NCBI GenBank assembly: GCA_902592935.1
Contig: CACJGD010000009.1
Span: 1 to 37,920, forward strand
Direction: 5' to 3'
DNA: 37,920 nt
Source: an uncultured Pelagibacteraceae bacterium
GTDB taxonomy: Bacteria > Pseudomonadota > Alphaproteobacteria > Pelagibacterales > Pelagibacteraceae
Below are positions 13,810 to 24,529 of this stretch, one piece after another (positions within the stretch are counted from its first letter, which is position 1; each line of letters starts with the position of its first letter). Under the pieces are notes generated by a model. That model searched no databases, was not told the DNA's origin, and saw only the letters and a list, made by a program, of their open reading frames with translations. A program made the position numbers and the translations under genes.

Positions 13810-16802
13810 GATCTAACCCTTTCACCTTTTGGATCTACATAGTGTGATGAAACTATCTCAACAGGGATTACTTTATTTTTAAGTGGTGACATTGCAAATA
13901 ACTTTTCACCGATCATATTTTTTCCATCTTTAAGTATTGCTAAAGAAAAAGGATTGTCATATTCGACACTCCAGCATGATGCGGAGATATGCCCTAATTT
14001 TGGATTTGGCAATCGAGCTTTATCATCTTTAACTAAATGAGAGCCTTCTGGAATACTTGTTTTTTTATCCAACGGTACTACCCCTACTATTCTTTGTCTA
14101 TCTTCAGCAATGAATGCAGATCGTTGTAGTGATCTTTTTCCAATAAAATCTTTCTTTTTACTAACAAGACCCTCTAAAGCATTATCGTATGGAATTGTTC
14201 TGCCATCAAGTTCTGATCCAGCAACATGACCCATTTCAATTCTGAGAGTTGATAATGCTTCTGTTCCATATGGTTGTATTTTAAACTCATCACCAACTTT
14301 CATTATTTTATCCCACATAAAGTTTCCATTATCAGACTCAACATTTACTTCATAAGCAAGCTCTCCTGAAAATGAAATTCTAAATATTCTTGCTTTCACT
14401 CCAAACAAATCCCCCTCAATGTAACCCATAAAAGGTAAGCCCTCGTTTGATACATCAGAACTAGGAAATAATTTTTGTAATAAATCTCTTGATTTGGGTC
14501 CAGCAATAGCTGCTCCTGCCCATTGTTCTGTAGTTGAAACTACATTTACATTTAGTTCAGGCCAAACCAATTGCAAATAGTACTCTAAATGTGAAAGAAC
14601 ATTTGCTGCTTGAGCTGTAGTTGTAGTCATATGATAATGATTTTCTGAAATTCTTGTAGTTGTTCCATCATCCATAACAATTCCATCTTCTCTTAACATT
14701 ACACCGTATCTAGCTTTACCAACTGGTAGTTTTAGCCATGCATTGGTATAAACTCTATTTAATAACTCTGCTGCATCAGGACCTTTAATATCAATTTTTC
14801 CTAAAGTTGTTACGTCACAAACTCCAACATTTGTTCTCACATTTTTAGCCTCTCTTTTAGATGCCTCAAATAAATTTTCATTTCCTCTTTTGTAATACCT
14901 TGGTCTTAACCAAACACCCGCATCAACAAAAACTGCATTATTTTTTTCATGCCATTCATGCATTGGTGATTTTCTGGTTGGTTTTGAATGTTTTCCAACT
15001 TCTCTTCCAACAATTGCTCCAATAGAAACTGGAGTATATGGAGGTCTAAAAGTTGTATGACCTACTGCAGGAACAACTTTGTTTTCAATTTCAGAAACTA
15101 GCTGAAGACCATTTAAATTACTTGTTTTGCCTTGGTCTGTTGCCATGCCAAGAGTGGTATATCTTTTAACGTGTTCAATAGATCGATAACCTTCTCTTAA
15201 AGCTATTTCTACATCGGATACTGATACATCATTTTGAAAATCTAAAAATCTTTTATAATTTTTACCTTTTGGCAACGGGACACACCAAAACTTATCATGT
15301 TGAGAAGATTTCTTTTCAACTACATTTGGAATAGCTACCTCATTATCTTTTTTTGTAATTTTTTTTGATATTTCACTTCCTGCTGTAAATGAAGTTTTTA
15401 GAGTTTCCTCAAGCGAAAATACTCCATTGGCTGCACCTAAAGTAGTTTCATTTTGCTTTGATTGCCCAGGAACAAATGCATCAATTTCTTCTTTAAACTT
15501 TGTTTTATTTCCTGATTGTGAAGCTAAATGAATAGTTGGTGTCCAAAAACCAGAAACGCAAATACAATCACATTGTATATTTTCTATTTTACCTAGTTGT
15601 TTTTTATCTTCAGAAATACTCGCAATATCTGCAGATTTAACTTTTTTATATCCTTGTGCTGCAACCACAACATAAGAATTCTTTATATTAATTCCCAAAT
15701 TTTTTGCTTCATCGATTATTTCTGAATCAGGATTATTTCTTGAGTCTAAAACAACCGGATCTACTCCGTGTTTTTTAAATTCAATTGCTGTTTCGTATCC
15801 ACTATCATTATTTGTAAATACCAATGGTTTTTTTCCAACTAAAACACCATATACTTTTAAATATTCTTTAGCTGCTGAAGAAAGCATAACTCCTGGTGTA
15901 TCATTATTTCCAAAAACTATTGGTCTTTCAATTGATCCGGAAGAAATTAAAACTTCTTTAGCACGAATATACCATAGTCTTTTATTGGGGTGATATTTTT
16001 TAGTTTCAGGTAAATGATCGCTAACTTTTTCCGACATCACAAGCATATTGTGATCATAGTAACCAAAAATTTGAGATCTATTTTTTACAACAACATTTGG
16101 CATTGTTTTGAGTTCTGCAATTATTCCCTCGGCCCAATCTTTTCCTGATTGATTGCCAATATTGACATCGCTAGTTAGTAAAGATCCACCAAATCTTGGT
16201 TTGTCTTCAGCTAAAATTACTTTAGCTCCATTTTTTGCTGCAGCATATGCGCTAGCTAATCCTGAGGGTCCTGATCCTGCAATTAATAAATCACAATATT
16301 CATACTTATGTTCATATCTTTCATTATCATGCTTTGTTGATGCTACACCTAAGCCAGCTGCTTTTCTAATAAATGGTTCGTAAATTCGATACCAAAAACT
16401 TTTAGGCCACATAAAAGTTTTATAATAAAATCCAGCTGGTAGAAAAATTTTTAAAAAATTATTTATTGCTCCAATATCAAAATTCACGCTCGGCCAACAA
16501 TTAACACTTTTAGCCTCTAAACCCTCAAAAAGTTCTTGCTCCGTTGCTTTAATATTAGGTTCTGTTTCACCATTTCTATAAAGTTGAACTACAGCATAAG
16601 GCTCATCTACACCTGCACCAAAGAAACCTCTAGGTCTGTGATATTTAAAGCTCCTTCCTACTAAATGAACTCCATTTGCCAATAAGGCTGATGCTAAAGT
16701 ATCGCCTTCAAAACCAAAGTAAGTTGTGCCATTAAACTTAAATGATAACTTTTTATCTCTATTTAATAATCCAACATTTTCAATTCTAAAAGCTTGTGAC
16801 AT
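13806..16802 (-). CDS. soxA: Sarcosine oxidase alpha subunit (SoxA-like; MgdC-like possible)
   Basis: A 998-residue large subunit. Order: an N-terminal Fer2_4-like domain (~20-110, [17 protein letters not shown]), an NAD-binding flavoprotein domain starting [11 protein letters not shown] (GxGxxG at 176-181), and a C-terminal GcvT domain (about 610-985, with [21 protein letters not shown] and [15 protein letters not shown]). In sarcosine oxidase the imine or formaldehyde from demethylation passes to THF in this last domain, giving methylene-THF. N-methylglutamate dehydrogenase (mgdABCD) has the same architecture, and the window also holds gmaS- and mgsA-like genes, so either activity is possible. 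The start overlaps the soxD stop by one base. Length is normal for the family. Confidence 0.9.
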   Translation of the reverse strand: MSQAFRIENVGLLNRDKKLSFKFNGTTYFGFEGDTLASALLANGVHLVGRSFKYHRPRGFFGAGVDEPYAVVQLYRNGETEPNIKATEQELFEGLEAKSVNCWPSVNFDIGAINNFLKIFLPAGFYYKTFMWPKSFWYRIYEPFIRKAAGLGVASTKHDNERYEHKYEYCDLLIAGSGPSGLASAYAAAKNGAKVILAEDKPRFGGSLLTSDVNIGNQSGKDWAEGIIAELKTMPNVVVKNRSQIFGYYDHNMLVMSEKVSDHLPETKKYHPNKRLWYIRAKEVLISSGSIERPIVFGNNDTPGVMLSSAAKEYLKVYGVLVGKKPLVFTNNDSGYETAIEFKKHGVDPVVLDSRNNPDSEIIDEAKNLGINIKNSYVVVAAQGYKKVKSADIASISEDKKQLGKIENIQCDCICVSGFWTPTIHLASQSGNKTKFKEEIDAFVPGQSKQNETTLGAANGVFSLEETLKTSFTAGSEISKKITKKDNEVAIPNVVEKKSSQHDKFWCVPLPKGKNYKRFLDFQNDVSVSDVEIALREGYRSIEHVKRYTTLGMATDQGKTSNLNGLQLVSEIENKVVPAVGHTTFRPPYTPVSIGAIVGREVGKHSKPTRKSPMHEWHEKNNAVFVDAGVWLRPRYYKRGNENLFEASKREAKNVRTNVGVCDVTTLGKIDIKGPDAAELLNRVYTNAWLKLPVGKARYGVMLREDGIVMDDGTTTRISENHYHMTTTTAQAANVLSHLEYYLQLVWPELNVNVVSTTEQWAGAAIAGPKSRDLLQKLFPSSDVSNEGLPFMGYIEGDLFGVKARIFRISFSGELAYEVNVESDNGNFMWDKIMKVGDEFKIQPYGTEALSTLRIEMGHVAGSELDGRTIPYDNALEGLVSKKKDFIGKRSLQRSAFIAEDRQRIVGVVPLDKKTSIPEGSHLVKDDKARLPNPKLGHISASCWSVEYDNPFSLAILKDGKNMIGEKLFAMSPLKNKVIPVEIVSSHYVDPKGERVRS

Positions 16803-17071
16803 TAGGCAACTTCCTCATCAGCTTTAAAAGTTCTGAAAATTTCATGGGTTGCAGTATCTCTCTCAACCTTTATCCATTGTCTACATCCAGAAATATGTTG
16901 CCACAGCTCTAAATGCTTTCCTCTCAAACTTTTTCTATTATAAACGAAATCATCCCATTCTTGATCAGAAACTTCTTTATTAAGCTCAGGTCTTTTAACA
17001 CTCGCGTCTCCACCGTATGAAAATTCATTTTGAGATCTCATTCCACAATGTGGGCAATTTATATAAAGCAT
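16802..17071 (-). CDS. soxD: Sarcosine oxidase delta subunit (SoxD-like; MgdB-like possible)
   Basis: An 89-residue small zinc-binding subunit. The ligand set is visible as C6-P-H-C9 at the N-terminus and H59-x3-C63 (HISGC) near the C-terminus, as expected for the family. Length is standard. It sits directly between soxB and soxA, abutting the soxB stop and overlapping soxA by one base. It stabilises the interface of the tetramer. Confidence 0.93.
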   Translation of the reverse strand: MLYINCPHCGMRSQNEFSYGGDASVKRPELNKEVSDQEWDDFVYNRKSLRGKHLELWQHISGCRQWIKVERDTATHEIFRTFKADEEVA

Positions 17072-18328
17072 TTATGATATCCAAGTTTTAGTACCAAGTC
17101 CTTTTTCATCAATAAGATTACCTGTACTAAATCTATTTAAACTATAACCAGCATTTAATTCATGAACTCTGTCTTGTGCAATCGTATGAGCAAATGTCCA
17201 ACCCGAAGCAGGTGTAGCTTTAAAACCGCCATAACACCATCCACAATTTAAATATAAACCTTCAATGTGTGTTTTATCAATTATAGGTGATCCATCCATT
17301 GACATATCCATAATACCGCCCCATGTTCTAAGCATTTTTAATTTACTTAAAAACGGCATCATTGCTATTCCTTCAGTTAATACATGTTGCAATGTTGGCA
17401 GATTTCCTCTTTGAGCGTAACTGTTATAACCATCAAGATCACCACCCATTACCATCTCGCCTTTGTCTGATTGACTTACATAAAAGTGTCCTGCACCAAA
17501 CGTAACTACATTATCTAAAACTGGTTTTACTGGTTCAGAAACACATGCTTGAAGTAAATGAGTTTCGATTGGTAAAGTCATGTTTAATTTTTCTGCTAAA
17601 ATATTTGTGCTTCCAGCAACACATATACCAACTTTTTTAGCTTTAATATTTCCTCTTGAAGTTCTTATTCCTTTTATTTTACCAGCCACAACATCAAAAC
17701 CTGTTACCTCGCAGTTTTGAATTATGTCTACACCCATAGAGTCTGCTTGACGCGCATACCCCCAAGCAACTGCATCATGCCTAGCAGTTCCTGCACTTGG
17801 CTGCATTAATCCTCCAAAAATAGGAAATCTTACATTTTCAGAAAAATCAGCCATTGGAATTATCTCTTTAACTTGTTCTCTATTAAGTAAAACTGCATCA
17901 ATTCCATTTAATCTCATTGAATTTCCTCTTCGGGCATATGCATTCATTTGAGCATCTGAATGCGCAAGGTTAATAATTCCTCTTGGAGAAAACATTACGT
18001 TGTAATTTAAATCTTGACTCATCTTTCTCCATAAATCCATTCCAAACTCGCTGAAAAGACCATTTTCATCATGCATATAATTTGATCTAATTATCGTAGT
18101 GTTACGTCCAACATTTCCACCACCTATCCAACCTTTTTCTATAATTGCTACATTGGTAATATTGTGTTCTTTGGCTAGATAATAAGCTGTAGCTAGTCCA
18201 TGGCCTCCACCACCTATGATTACAACATCATATTCCTCTTTAGGTGTTGGGTCTTTCCACGCCAAATCCCAATTTTCATGGTTAGAAAAAGCGTTTTTAA
18301 CTAAGTTAAATATAGAATATTTTTGCAT
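17072..18328 (-). CDS. soxB: Sarcosine oxidase beta subunit (SoxB-like; MgdA-like possible)
   Basis: A 418-residue FAD-dependent DAO-family subunit that performs the amine oxidation. YDVVIIGGGGHGLATAYYLA gives the FAD dinucleotide motif (GGGGHG at 39-44). GNVGRNTTIIRSNY (71-84) is typical of the subunit. H184 in ARHDAVAWG matches the position where sarcosine oxidase beta carries covalent FMN. First gene of the B-D-A-G operon, transcribed divergently from fhs with a 130-base AT-rich gap. It is related to, but clearly different from, the stand-alone flavoprotein at 34160-35488. Sarcosine against N-methylglutamate specificity is unresolved. Confidence 0.9.
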   Translation of the reverse strand: MQKYSIFNLVKNAFSNHENWDLAWKDPTPKEEYDVVIIGGGGHGLATAYYLAKEHNITNVAIIEKGWIGGGNVGRNTTIIRSNYMHDENGLFSEFGMDLWRKMSQDLNYNVMFSPRGIINLAHSDAQMNAYARRGNSMRLNGIDAVLLNREQVKEIIPMADFSENVRFPIFGGLMQPSAGTARHDAVAWGYARQADSMGVDIIQNCEVTGFDVVAGKIKGIRTSRGNIKAKKVGICVAGSTNILAEKLNMTLPIETHLLQACVSEPVKPVLDNVVTFGAGHFYVSQSDKGEMVMGGDLDGYNSYAQRGNLPTLQHVLTEGIAMMPFLSKLKMLRTWGGIMDMSMDGSPIIDKTHIEGLYLNCGWCYGGFKATPASGWTFAHTIAQDRVHELNAGYSLNRFSTGNLIDEKGLGTKTWIS

Positions 18329-18458
18329 TGTATAATTTTATAACAATCAATTTAAATAGTGCTTATTTTTTTTATATATATTTTTTAGAAGTTTCCAAAA
18401 ATACCAAAAAAGGATAAGAAGTCACAGATAAAAAAACTTTTAATTTATTTGATTATTT

Positions 18459-20141
18459 ATGGCTGAAGTAAAATCTGACATTCAAATAGCTCGAGAAGCT
18501 AAGATGCAACCCATAAAAGATATTCTGTCAAAAGTTGGAGTACCAGATGAAAATTTTGCTTTTAGTCCAATGGGCAGACATATAGCTAAAATAAATCTGG
18601 AATATTTAAATACTCTTAAAAAAGAAAGTGGCAAACTAATTTTAGTTACTGCAATTACCCCTACTCCAGCAGGTGAGGGTAAAACTACAACCTCAGTTGG
18701 TTTAAATGACGGTTTAAATAAAATTGGAAAAAAATCAATTGTCTGTTTAAGAGAACCAAGCCTTGGACCTTCTTTTGGAATGAAGGGTGGAGCTGCTGGC
18801 GGTGGTTATGCACAAGTAGTACCAATGGAACAAATCAATCTTCATTTTACTGGTGACTTTCATGCTATTACGTCCGCTCATAATTTATTGTCTGCATTAA
18901 TTGATAATCATATCTATTGGGGCAACAAACTTAATATTGACGTTAGAAGAGTTGTTTGGAGGAGAGTAATGGATATGAATGATAGATCCTTAAGATCAAT
19001 AATTGTTGATCTTGGAGGAGTAGCCAATGGTTATCCTAGACAAGATAGTTTTGATATCACTGTTGCATCTGAATTAATGGCTATTTTTTGTTTAGCAACA
19101 GATCTAAAAGATTTAGAAAATAGAATTGGCAATATTACAATTGGATATACAAGAGATAAACAATCGATTTATGCAAAAGATTTAAATGCACAAGGTCCAA
19201 TGACTGTTTTGCTTAAAGAAGCAATAAGACCAAATGTAACTCAAACTTTAGAAAATAACCCAGCAATAATCCACGGTGGCCCTTTTGCAAATATAGCTCA
19301 TGGATGTAATTCTGTGATCGCAACTAAAGCAGGACTTAAATTAGCTGACTATGTTGTAACAGAGGCAGGATTCGGAGCTGATTTGGGAGCTGAAAAATTT
19401 CTGGATATTAAGTGCAGAAAATCTGGTCTTAAACCAGATTGTGTTGTCATCGTTGCAACTATAAGGGCACTGAAAATGCATGGGGGAGTTGCTAAGGAAG
19501 ATTTAAAAAAAGAAAATGTATCAGCTCTAAAAGAGGGAATGGTAAATTTACGAAGACATATAAATAATATTAGAAAATTTGGATTACCTGTTACTGTTGC
19601 TGTTAATCATTTTATTACGGATACAGAAGATGAAATGAAAACTTTGTTAGATTTCTGTGAAACACAGGGTGTTAAAGCTTCTAAATGCACTCATTGGTCA
19701 AATGGAAGCGAAGGAACTATTGAACTGGCTAAAAATGTTACAAAAATTTGTGAAGATAAAAAAGATACATTTAAATTTTTATATGAGGATAAGCTTCCTT
19801 TGTTCAAAAAAATAGAAAAAATTGCGCAAGAAATTTATAGTGCCTCTGAGGTGGTAGCAGATACAAAAGTGAGACAACAATTAAAAGATTTTGAGGAAAA
19901 AGGTTATGGTAAGCTACCTGTTTGCATTGCAAAAACTCAATATAGTTTTTCAACAGATCCGAATTTAAAAGGTGCACCCACAGGACATGTTTTGCCTGTG
20001 AGAGAAGTAAGACTTTCTTCCGGTGCTGAGTTTATCGTTGTTGTGTGCGGTGAAATCATGACAATGCCAGGATTACCTAGAGTTCCTGCAGCAGACTCTA
20101 TAAAATTAAATGAGAAAGGTGAGATTGAAGGATTATTCTAA
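18459..20141 (+). CDS. fhs: Formate-tetrahydrofolate ligase
   Basis: A 560-residue enzyme that interconverts formate + THF + ATP and 10-formyl-THF. The P-loop [16 protein letters not shown] lies near 67-82, followed by [19 protein letters not shown] (about 98-116), both diagnostic. [20 protein letters not shown] near the C-terminus is also conserved. Length matches the family. In a one-carbon-oxidising bacterium it can run toward formate, yielding ATP from methylene-THF made by the sox, Tdm and GcvT-type enzymes nearby. It is divergent from soxB, and its last 9 bases overlap the end of the convergent amidotransferase gene. Confidence 0.97.
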   Translation: MAEVKSDIQIAREAKMQPIKDILSKVGVPDENFAFSPMGRHIAKINLEYLNTLKKESGKLILVTAITPTPAGEGKTTTSVGLNDGLNKIGKKSIVCLREPSLGPSFGMKGGAAGGGYAQVVPMEQINLHFTGDFHAITSAHNLLSALIDNHIYWGNKLNIDVRRVVWRRVMDMNDRSLRSIIVDLGGVANGYPRQDSFDITVASELMAIFCLATDLKDLENRIGNITIGYTRDKQSIYAKDLNAQGPMTVLLKEAIRPNVTQTLENNPAIIHGGPFANIAHGCNSVIATKAGLKLADYVVTEAGFGADLGAEKFLDIKCRKSGLKPDCVVIVATIRALKMHGGVAKEDLKKENVSALKEGMVNLRRHINNIRKFGLPVTVAVNHFITDTEDEMKTLLDFCETQGVKASKCTHWSNGSEGTIELAKNVTKICEDKKDTFKFLYEDKLPLFKKIEKIAQEIYSASEVVADTKVRQQLKDFEEKGYGKLPVCIAKTQYSFSTDPNLKGAPTGHVLPVREVRLSSGAEFIVVVCGEIMTMPGLPRVPAADSIKLNEKGEIEGLF

Positions 20142-20921
20142 TCCAAGATAATTTAACCAGTTCTCTAATTCTCTCATTCTTGAAATTTTATCTAGTTTTT
20201 TATTTTCTCTTTCAATATGCTCGATATGACTATCGATCTCATTCTGATCTTTAAAAGCCCCTCTTTCTAACAATCGTTCTTTTCTAAAAATAATCAAATT
20301 AATCATTTTATTATAAGTAATCTCAGGGTGGTATTGGAGGCCCCATATATTACAGTTACCAACTTTAAAATTTATTCCTTGAACATTGTTTATTGAGTTT
20401 GAGGCTAATAAAATTGAATTTTCTGGCATTGTTACTACTTCATCAAAATTAAATGCTGGTGTATTAAATTTTTTATCTTTATTTTTATAAAGTGGATGAT
20501 TTAAACCATTTTCATTAATTTCTATATTTGATGCAATACCTCTATGAGATCCTTTTGTCGCTTTTTTTACTTCTCCTCCTGCTGCGGTCACAGCGACTTG
20601 CATACCCCAACAAATAGCTAGAATTTTTTTGATTTTTTTCTGACACTCTTTCATGAAATCAATTTGTCTTTTTATTTCTGGAGTATTATTATAGATGTTT
20701 AAACTGCTTCCTCCCCAAATAAGACCATCATAACTTTCGAGTGTATCTATATTTTTATCGATATTTTCATCTGAAGAAGGATTAATCACGTGGGTTTCTA
20801 ATTTATCTGTAAAATACGCTAAACTATCTTTAAGGCTTTCTGTATGTGTTTGAATTCCAGCTACAGAAAAACTTTGATTTTCTTCTTTTAAGTTTCCTTC
20901 TACTATCAATATTTTTTTCAT
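20133..20921 (-). CDS. Class I glutamine amidotransferase-like protein
   Basis: A 262-residue protein with a GATase-1 domain. The nucleophile elbow is AICWGMQ (C104) and the His-Glu pair is QYHPE (H198, E200), so the catalytic triad is complete. [12 protein letters not shown] (67-77) and KGSHRGIA (123-130) are further family landmarks. A C-terminal helical extension (~210-262) is Glu/Lys-rich. It stands alone, without a synthase domain, so it may hydrolyse a gamma-glutamyl compound rather than feed ammonia to a partner. Its start shares base 20921 with the end of the alcohol dehydrogenase gene, so the two are coupled. Substrate unknown. Confidence 0.8.
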   Translation of the reverse strand: MKKILIVEGNLKEENQSFSVAGIQTHTESLKDSLAYFTDKLETHVINPSSDENIDKNIDTLESYDGLIWGGSSLNIYNNTPEIKRQIDFMKECQKKIKKILAICWGMQVAVTAAGGEVKKATKGSHRGIASNIEINENGLNHPLYKNKDKKFNTPAFNFDEVVTMPENSILLASNSINNVQGINFKVGNCNIWGLQYHPEITYNKMINLIIFRKERLLERGAFKDQNEIDSHIEHIERENKKLDKISRMRELENWLNYLGLE

Positions 20922-22078
20922 TAAAATAATTCTCCAGAAATACTTTTTATATACATTTCTTTTAAATCATTTTGACTTAATTTTTTGGGATTTCCCCCTG
21001 TTGATGGATCTTCAAATGCCATTAGGGAAAGTTCATCTAAATCAATATTATTGCAATCCATTACATCTGACAATTTATGTGGAATATTTAAATTATGTCT
21101 TAATTCTAAAATCCAATCTAAAAAACTATCAAAATTTTTATTTAAATTAAGATAATCACAAATCGATATTATTTTATTTTCAATTGAGGATTTATTAAAT
21201 GTTAAGACATATGGCATAAATATTGCGTTAGATAAACCATGATGAACATTAAATTTACCATTTACAGGATGACTCAATGAATGAATTGCTCCTAGTCCTT
21301 TCTGAAATGCAGTCGATCCCATTGAAGCTGCAGATAGCAAATCCATTCTTGCATTAACATCTTTTCCATTTTTAAAGGCTTTAATTAATGAATTTTTAAT
21401 TAGTTTCATTCCTTCTATTGCCATACCATCAGCCATTGGATGGTAACCTGGTGCACAAAAAGCTTCTAGATTGTGCGCTAAAGCATCCATTCCAGTTGCT
21501 GCAGTTAATCTTGGAGATAAATCTATAGTAAGCAAAGGATCTAAAATCACAATTGAAGGTAGCATTTTAGGATGAAAAATAATTTTTTTTGCACCAGTTT
21601 CTTTGTTGATAATTGCAGATGCTCTTCCAGTTTCTGATCCAGTTCCAGCAGTAGTAGGAATTGCTATGATTTTTGAAATTTTAGAACTGTCTGCTCTAGT
21701 CCAATAATCACCAATATCTTCAAAATCCCAAAGGGGTCTAGATTGATTACACATAAATGCTATAGCTTTTCCAACATCTAGGCCACTTCCTCCTCCTAAA
21801 GCTATTACGCCATCACAGCTCGAAGTATTATAAACTTCAACACCTTCCTCTACGTTTTCTCCAATTGGATTTCCCGTAAAATTAGAAAAGGTAGTTAAAT
21901 TTTTAAAACTTTTTTTTAAATTTAATATTATATTTTTTATAATATCTAAATTAATTAAATCTTTATCAGTTACAAATAATGGGTTTGAGATACCTAGCTC
22001 TTTACAAGCCAAAGATAAATCTTCAATTCTTTTTTCTCCTATCCACATAGTAGTGGGATAATTCCAATTAAAACCCAT
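20921..22078 (-). CDS. Iron-containing (type III) alcohol dehydrogenase
   Basis: A 385-residue Fe-ADH. The NAD-binding loop GGGSGLDVGKA is at 95-105 and TTAGTGSETG at 142-151. Metal ligands are in place: D198 and H202 (GMDALAH), H266 (AIHSLSH) and H280 (HHGLSN). Type III ADHs oxidise short alcohols or reduce aldehydes. In SAR11 an enzyme of this type has been linked to methanol oxidation, which would yield formaldehyde for the THF pool; I infer but cannot prove that here. First gene of a two-gene unit with the amidotransferase, and divergent from tmm across 77 bases. Confidence 0.9.
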   Translation of the reverse strand: MGFNWNYPTTMWIGEKRIEDLSLACKELGISNPLFVTDKDLINLDIIKNIILNLKKSFKNLTTFSNFTGNPIGENVEEGVEVYNTSSCDGVIALGGGSGLDVGKAIAFMCNQSRPLWDFEDIGDYWTRADSSKISKIIAIPTTAGTGSETGRASAIINKETGAKKIIFHPKMLPSIVILDPLLTIDLSPRLTAATGMDALAHNLEAFCAPGYHPMADGMAIEGMKLIKNSLIKAFKNGKDVNARMDLLSAASMGSTAFQKGLGAIHSLSHPVNGKFNVHHGLSNAIFMPYVLTFNKSSIENKIISICDYLNLNKNFDSFLDWILELRHNLNIPHKLSDVMDCNNIDLDELSLMAFEDPSTGGNPKKLSQNDLKEMYIKSISGELF

Positions 22079-22155
22079 AACAAAATATAATTTTATTTTT
22101 TTAAAAATTGTTAGTAAGATATATTTATAAATTTATTAATGATAGGAAAAATTCT

Positions 22156-23490
22156 ATGTCAAAAGTAGCAATCATCGGTGCTGGCCCTTGTGGACTTTCA
22201 ATTTTAAGAGCATTTGAACATTTAGAAAAAAAAGGAGAAAAAATTCCTGAAATAGTTTGCTTTGAAAAACAAGAAAGTTGGGGCGGTTTGTGGAATTACA
22301 ACTGGAGAACTGGTTCAGATCAATATGGAGATCCTGTTCCTAACAGTATGTATAGATACTTGTGGTCAAATGGACCTAAAGAGTGCTTAGAATTTGCTGA
22401 CTATTCTTTTGATGAACATTTTGGAAAGCCAATTCCTTCTTTTCCTCCAAGAGAGGTTTTGCAAGATTATATATTAGGAAGAGTAAGTAAAGGAAATGTA
22501 AAAAGTAAGATTAAATTTAATACAAGAGTTACAAATACTGTTTATAAAAATGATAAATTTGAAATAAGCTACCAGGACAAAGCAAATAATAAAATGTTAA
22601 ATGATACGTTTGATTATGTGGTAGTCTCTACAGGTCATTTTTCTGTGCCTTTTATTCCTGAATACGAGGGAATGAATTCTTTTCCAGGAAGAATAATGCA
22701 CTCACATGATTTTAGAGATGCTGAAGAATTCAGAGGAAAAGATGTAATTGTTTTAGGAAGCAGTTATTCTGCTGAAGATGTGGCTCTACAATGTAATAAG
22801 TATGGCGCTAAAAGTGTAACAATCGGTTACAGGCATAATCCAATGGGTTTCAAATGGCCAAAAGGTATGAAAGAAGTTCATTACTTAGATAGGTTAGAAG
22901 GAAAAAAAGCTATATTTAAAGATGGAACAGAACAAAATGCTGATGTAGTTATTTTATGTACAGGATATCTACATCATTTTCCATTTTTAGATGAAAGCTT
23001 AAAATTAAAAACACATAACAGATTATATCCACCAAAACTTTACAAAGGTGTTGTGTGGCAAGATAATCATAAACTTTTATATTTAGGTATGCAGGACCAG
23101 TTTCATACATTTAACATGTTTGACTGTCAGGGATGGTATGCGAGAGATGTGATAATGGGAAAAATCAAAATGCCTAGTAATGATGAAATAGATAAAGACA
23201 TTAATAAGTGGGTTGCTATGGAAGAAAAATTAGAAAATCCTGATCAAATGATTGATTTTCAAACAGAATATACCAAAGAGCTTCATGAGATGTCTGATTA
23301 CCCTAAAATTGACTTTGAATTAATTAGAAAACATTTCAAAGAATGGGAACATCATAAAGTAGAGGATATTCTGACTTATAGAAACAAATCATTCTCTTCT
23401 CCTGTAACTGGATCGGTTGCACCTATACACCATACTCCTTGGGAAAAAGCTATGGATGACTCAATGAAGACGTATTTAAATCAAAAATAA
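22156..23490 (+). CDS. tmm: Trimethylamine monooxygenase (flavin-containing monooxygenase)
   Basis: A 444-residue FMO that oxidises trimethylamine to TMAO with NADPH and O2. The FAD motif is GAGPCG (8-13), the FMO signature is FPGRIMHSHDF, the NADPH motif is GSSYSAED, and CTGYLHHFPF is typical. Segments such as WGGLWNYNWRTG, YLWSNGPKECLEFADY and FDEHFGKPI are recognisably those of bacterial Tmm. I chose the ATG at 22156 (MSKVAIIG), with AGGA 8 bases upstream; an in-frame TTG at 22108 would add 16 residues absent from Tmm. It is convergent with gpsA. The location near the TMAO transporter and tdm genes supports the assignment. Confidence 0.95.
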   Translation: MSKVAIIGAGPCGLSILRAFEHLEKKGEKIPEIVCFEKQESWGGLWNYNWRTGSDQYGDPVPNSMYRYLWSNGPKECLEFADYSFDEHFGKPIPSFPPREVLQDYILGRVSKGNVKSKIKFNTRVTNTVYKNDKFEISYQDKANNKMLNDTFDYVVVSTGHFSVPFIPEYEGMNSFPGRIMHSHDFRDAEEFRGKDVIVLGSSYSAEDVALQCNKYGAKSVTIGYRHNPMGFKWPKGMKEVHYLDRLEGKKAIFKDGTEQNADVVILCTGYLHHFPFLDESLKLKTHNRLYPPKLYKGVVWQDNHKLLYLGMQDQFHTFNMFDCQGWYARDVIMGKIKMPSNDEIDKDINKWVAMEEKLENPDQMIDFQTEYTKELHEMSDYPKIDFELIRKHFKEWEHHKVEDILTYRNKSFSSPVTGSVAPIHHTPWEKAMDDSMKTYLNQK

Positions 23491-23492
23491 TA

Positions 23493-24521
23493 TTACCAGT
23501 TAATTTCTAGTTTCTGGTTATTGCAAATACATTTAATTACACTAAAAAGTAGAGGAAATTCCTTTTCTTCAAATTCTTTTAAAATTTTTGGTCCTATTTC
23601 GTGAGCTAAATCAGCGCCTTCTACAGTAATATCTTTCATAAATTTCTCCTTAGCCTCTTTAAATAAATGACCTTGGCCTAAATAATATCCCATCTTACTA
23701 TTCCTGCCTCCTGCGGAACTAACATATAAATCTCCTAATCCTGCTAAACCATAGGCAGACTCTTCTTTCCCATTTAATTTTCTAGTTAAAGATTTCATTT
23801 CTGCAAGAGCCTTGTAGGCTAAGGACGCTGCTGTATTAAGAAAATATTTTTTCTTTATTTCGTTGTCGAGTGATTTGCTACTCAAACCTTCCGAGGCTCC
23901 AATTAACATAGAGTAAATATTTTTTGTAGCCGCACACACCTCAACTCCAATTAAATCATCTGAATACTCTGTAGAATAATATTTTGTTGAAATTATTGAT
24001 CCTATATTTTTTACAACATTTATATTTTCATTTGCTAATACAACACTGCTATTTATTCTATTTACCAAACCATTCGCTAAACAAGGTCCTGCTACAGCAG
24101 AAATTTTGGCATTAGCAATTCCTTTTTCTTTTAGAATATTATCTAGTTTTTCTGCTAAAGTTTCAAATTTATTTTCAATTAAAGCTAAACCTTTTGTTAA
24201 TAGCAAGATATCAACTGAAGATTTATAAAATTTGGAGATTTCATTCCCTATCCACTCAATTCCTTTTGAGCTCACCCCAACAACTAAAAGATCGATATTG
24301 TTTTTAATTTCATCATTAAATTCTGAGAATTTTAAGAGTTTTATATTTTTTGGTAGCTGACTTTTTAAAATAGGATGAAAATTATTTGAATTTTTAATTT
24401 CATCAATAACTTTATCTTCAAGAAATGATCCAACTAAAAAAACTTCATTAGAATTATCTGCACAAGGAACAGAAAAAGCAGATCCCATCGCACCAGCGCC
24501 AATAATTACAATTTTTTTCAT
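23493..24521 (-). CDS. gpsA: Glycerol-3-phosphate dehydrogenase, GpsA family
   Basis: A 342-residue NAD(P)-dependent enzyme interconverting glycerol-3-phosphate and dihydroxyacetone phosphate. IVIIGAGAMGSAFSVP (4-19) is the nucleotide-binding motif. LLTKGLALIE, AVAGPCLANGL (GPSxA-like), EVCAATKNIYSMLIGASEGL (the catalytic Lys region) and YGLAGLGDLYVSS follow in the correct order. It is somewhat divergent from housekeeping GpsA. It comes 8 bases after glpK, last in the run that begins with the TMAO transporter genes, so together they could take glycerol to DHAP without GlpD. It is convergent with tmm. Confidence 0.85.
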   Translation of the reverse strand: MKKIVIIGAGAMGSAFSVPCADNSNEVFLVGSFLEDKVIDEIKNSNNFHPILKSQLPKNIKLLKFSEFNDEIKNNIDLLVVGVSSKGIEWIGNEISKFYKSSVDILLLTKGLALIENKFETLAEKLDNILKEKGIANAKISAVAGPCLANGLVNRINSSVVLANENINVVKNIGSIISTKYYSTEYSDDLIGVEVCAATKNIYSMLIGASEGLSSKSLDNEIKKKYFLNTAASLAYKALAEMKSLTRKLNGKEESAYGLAGLGDLYVSSAGGRNSKMGYYLGQGHLFKEAKEKFMKDITVEGADLAHEIGPKILKEFEEKEFPLLFSVIKCICNNQKLEINW

Positions 24522-24529
24522 ATGTTAAG

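Noticed and set aside
22108-22155. TTG start 16 codons upstream of tmm
   Set aside because: The extra residues (LVRYIYKFINDRKNS) are not part of Tmm, and the ATG at 22156 has an AGGA in position.
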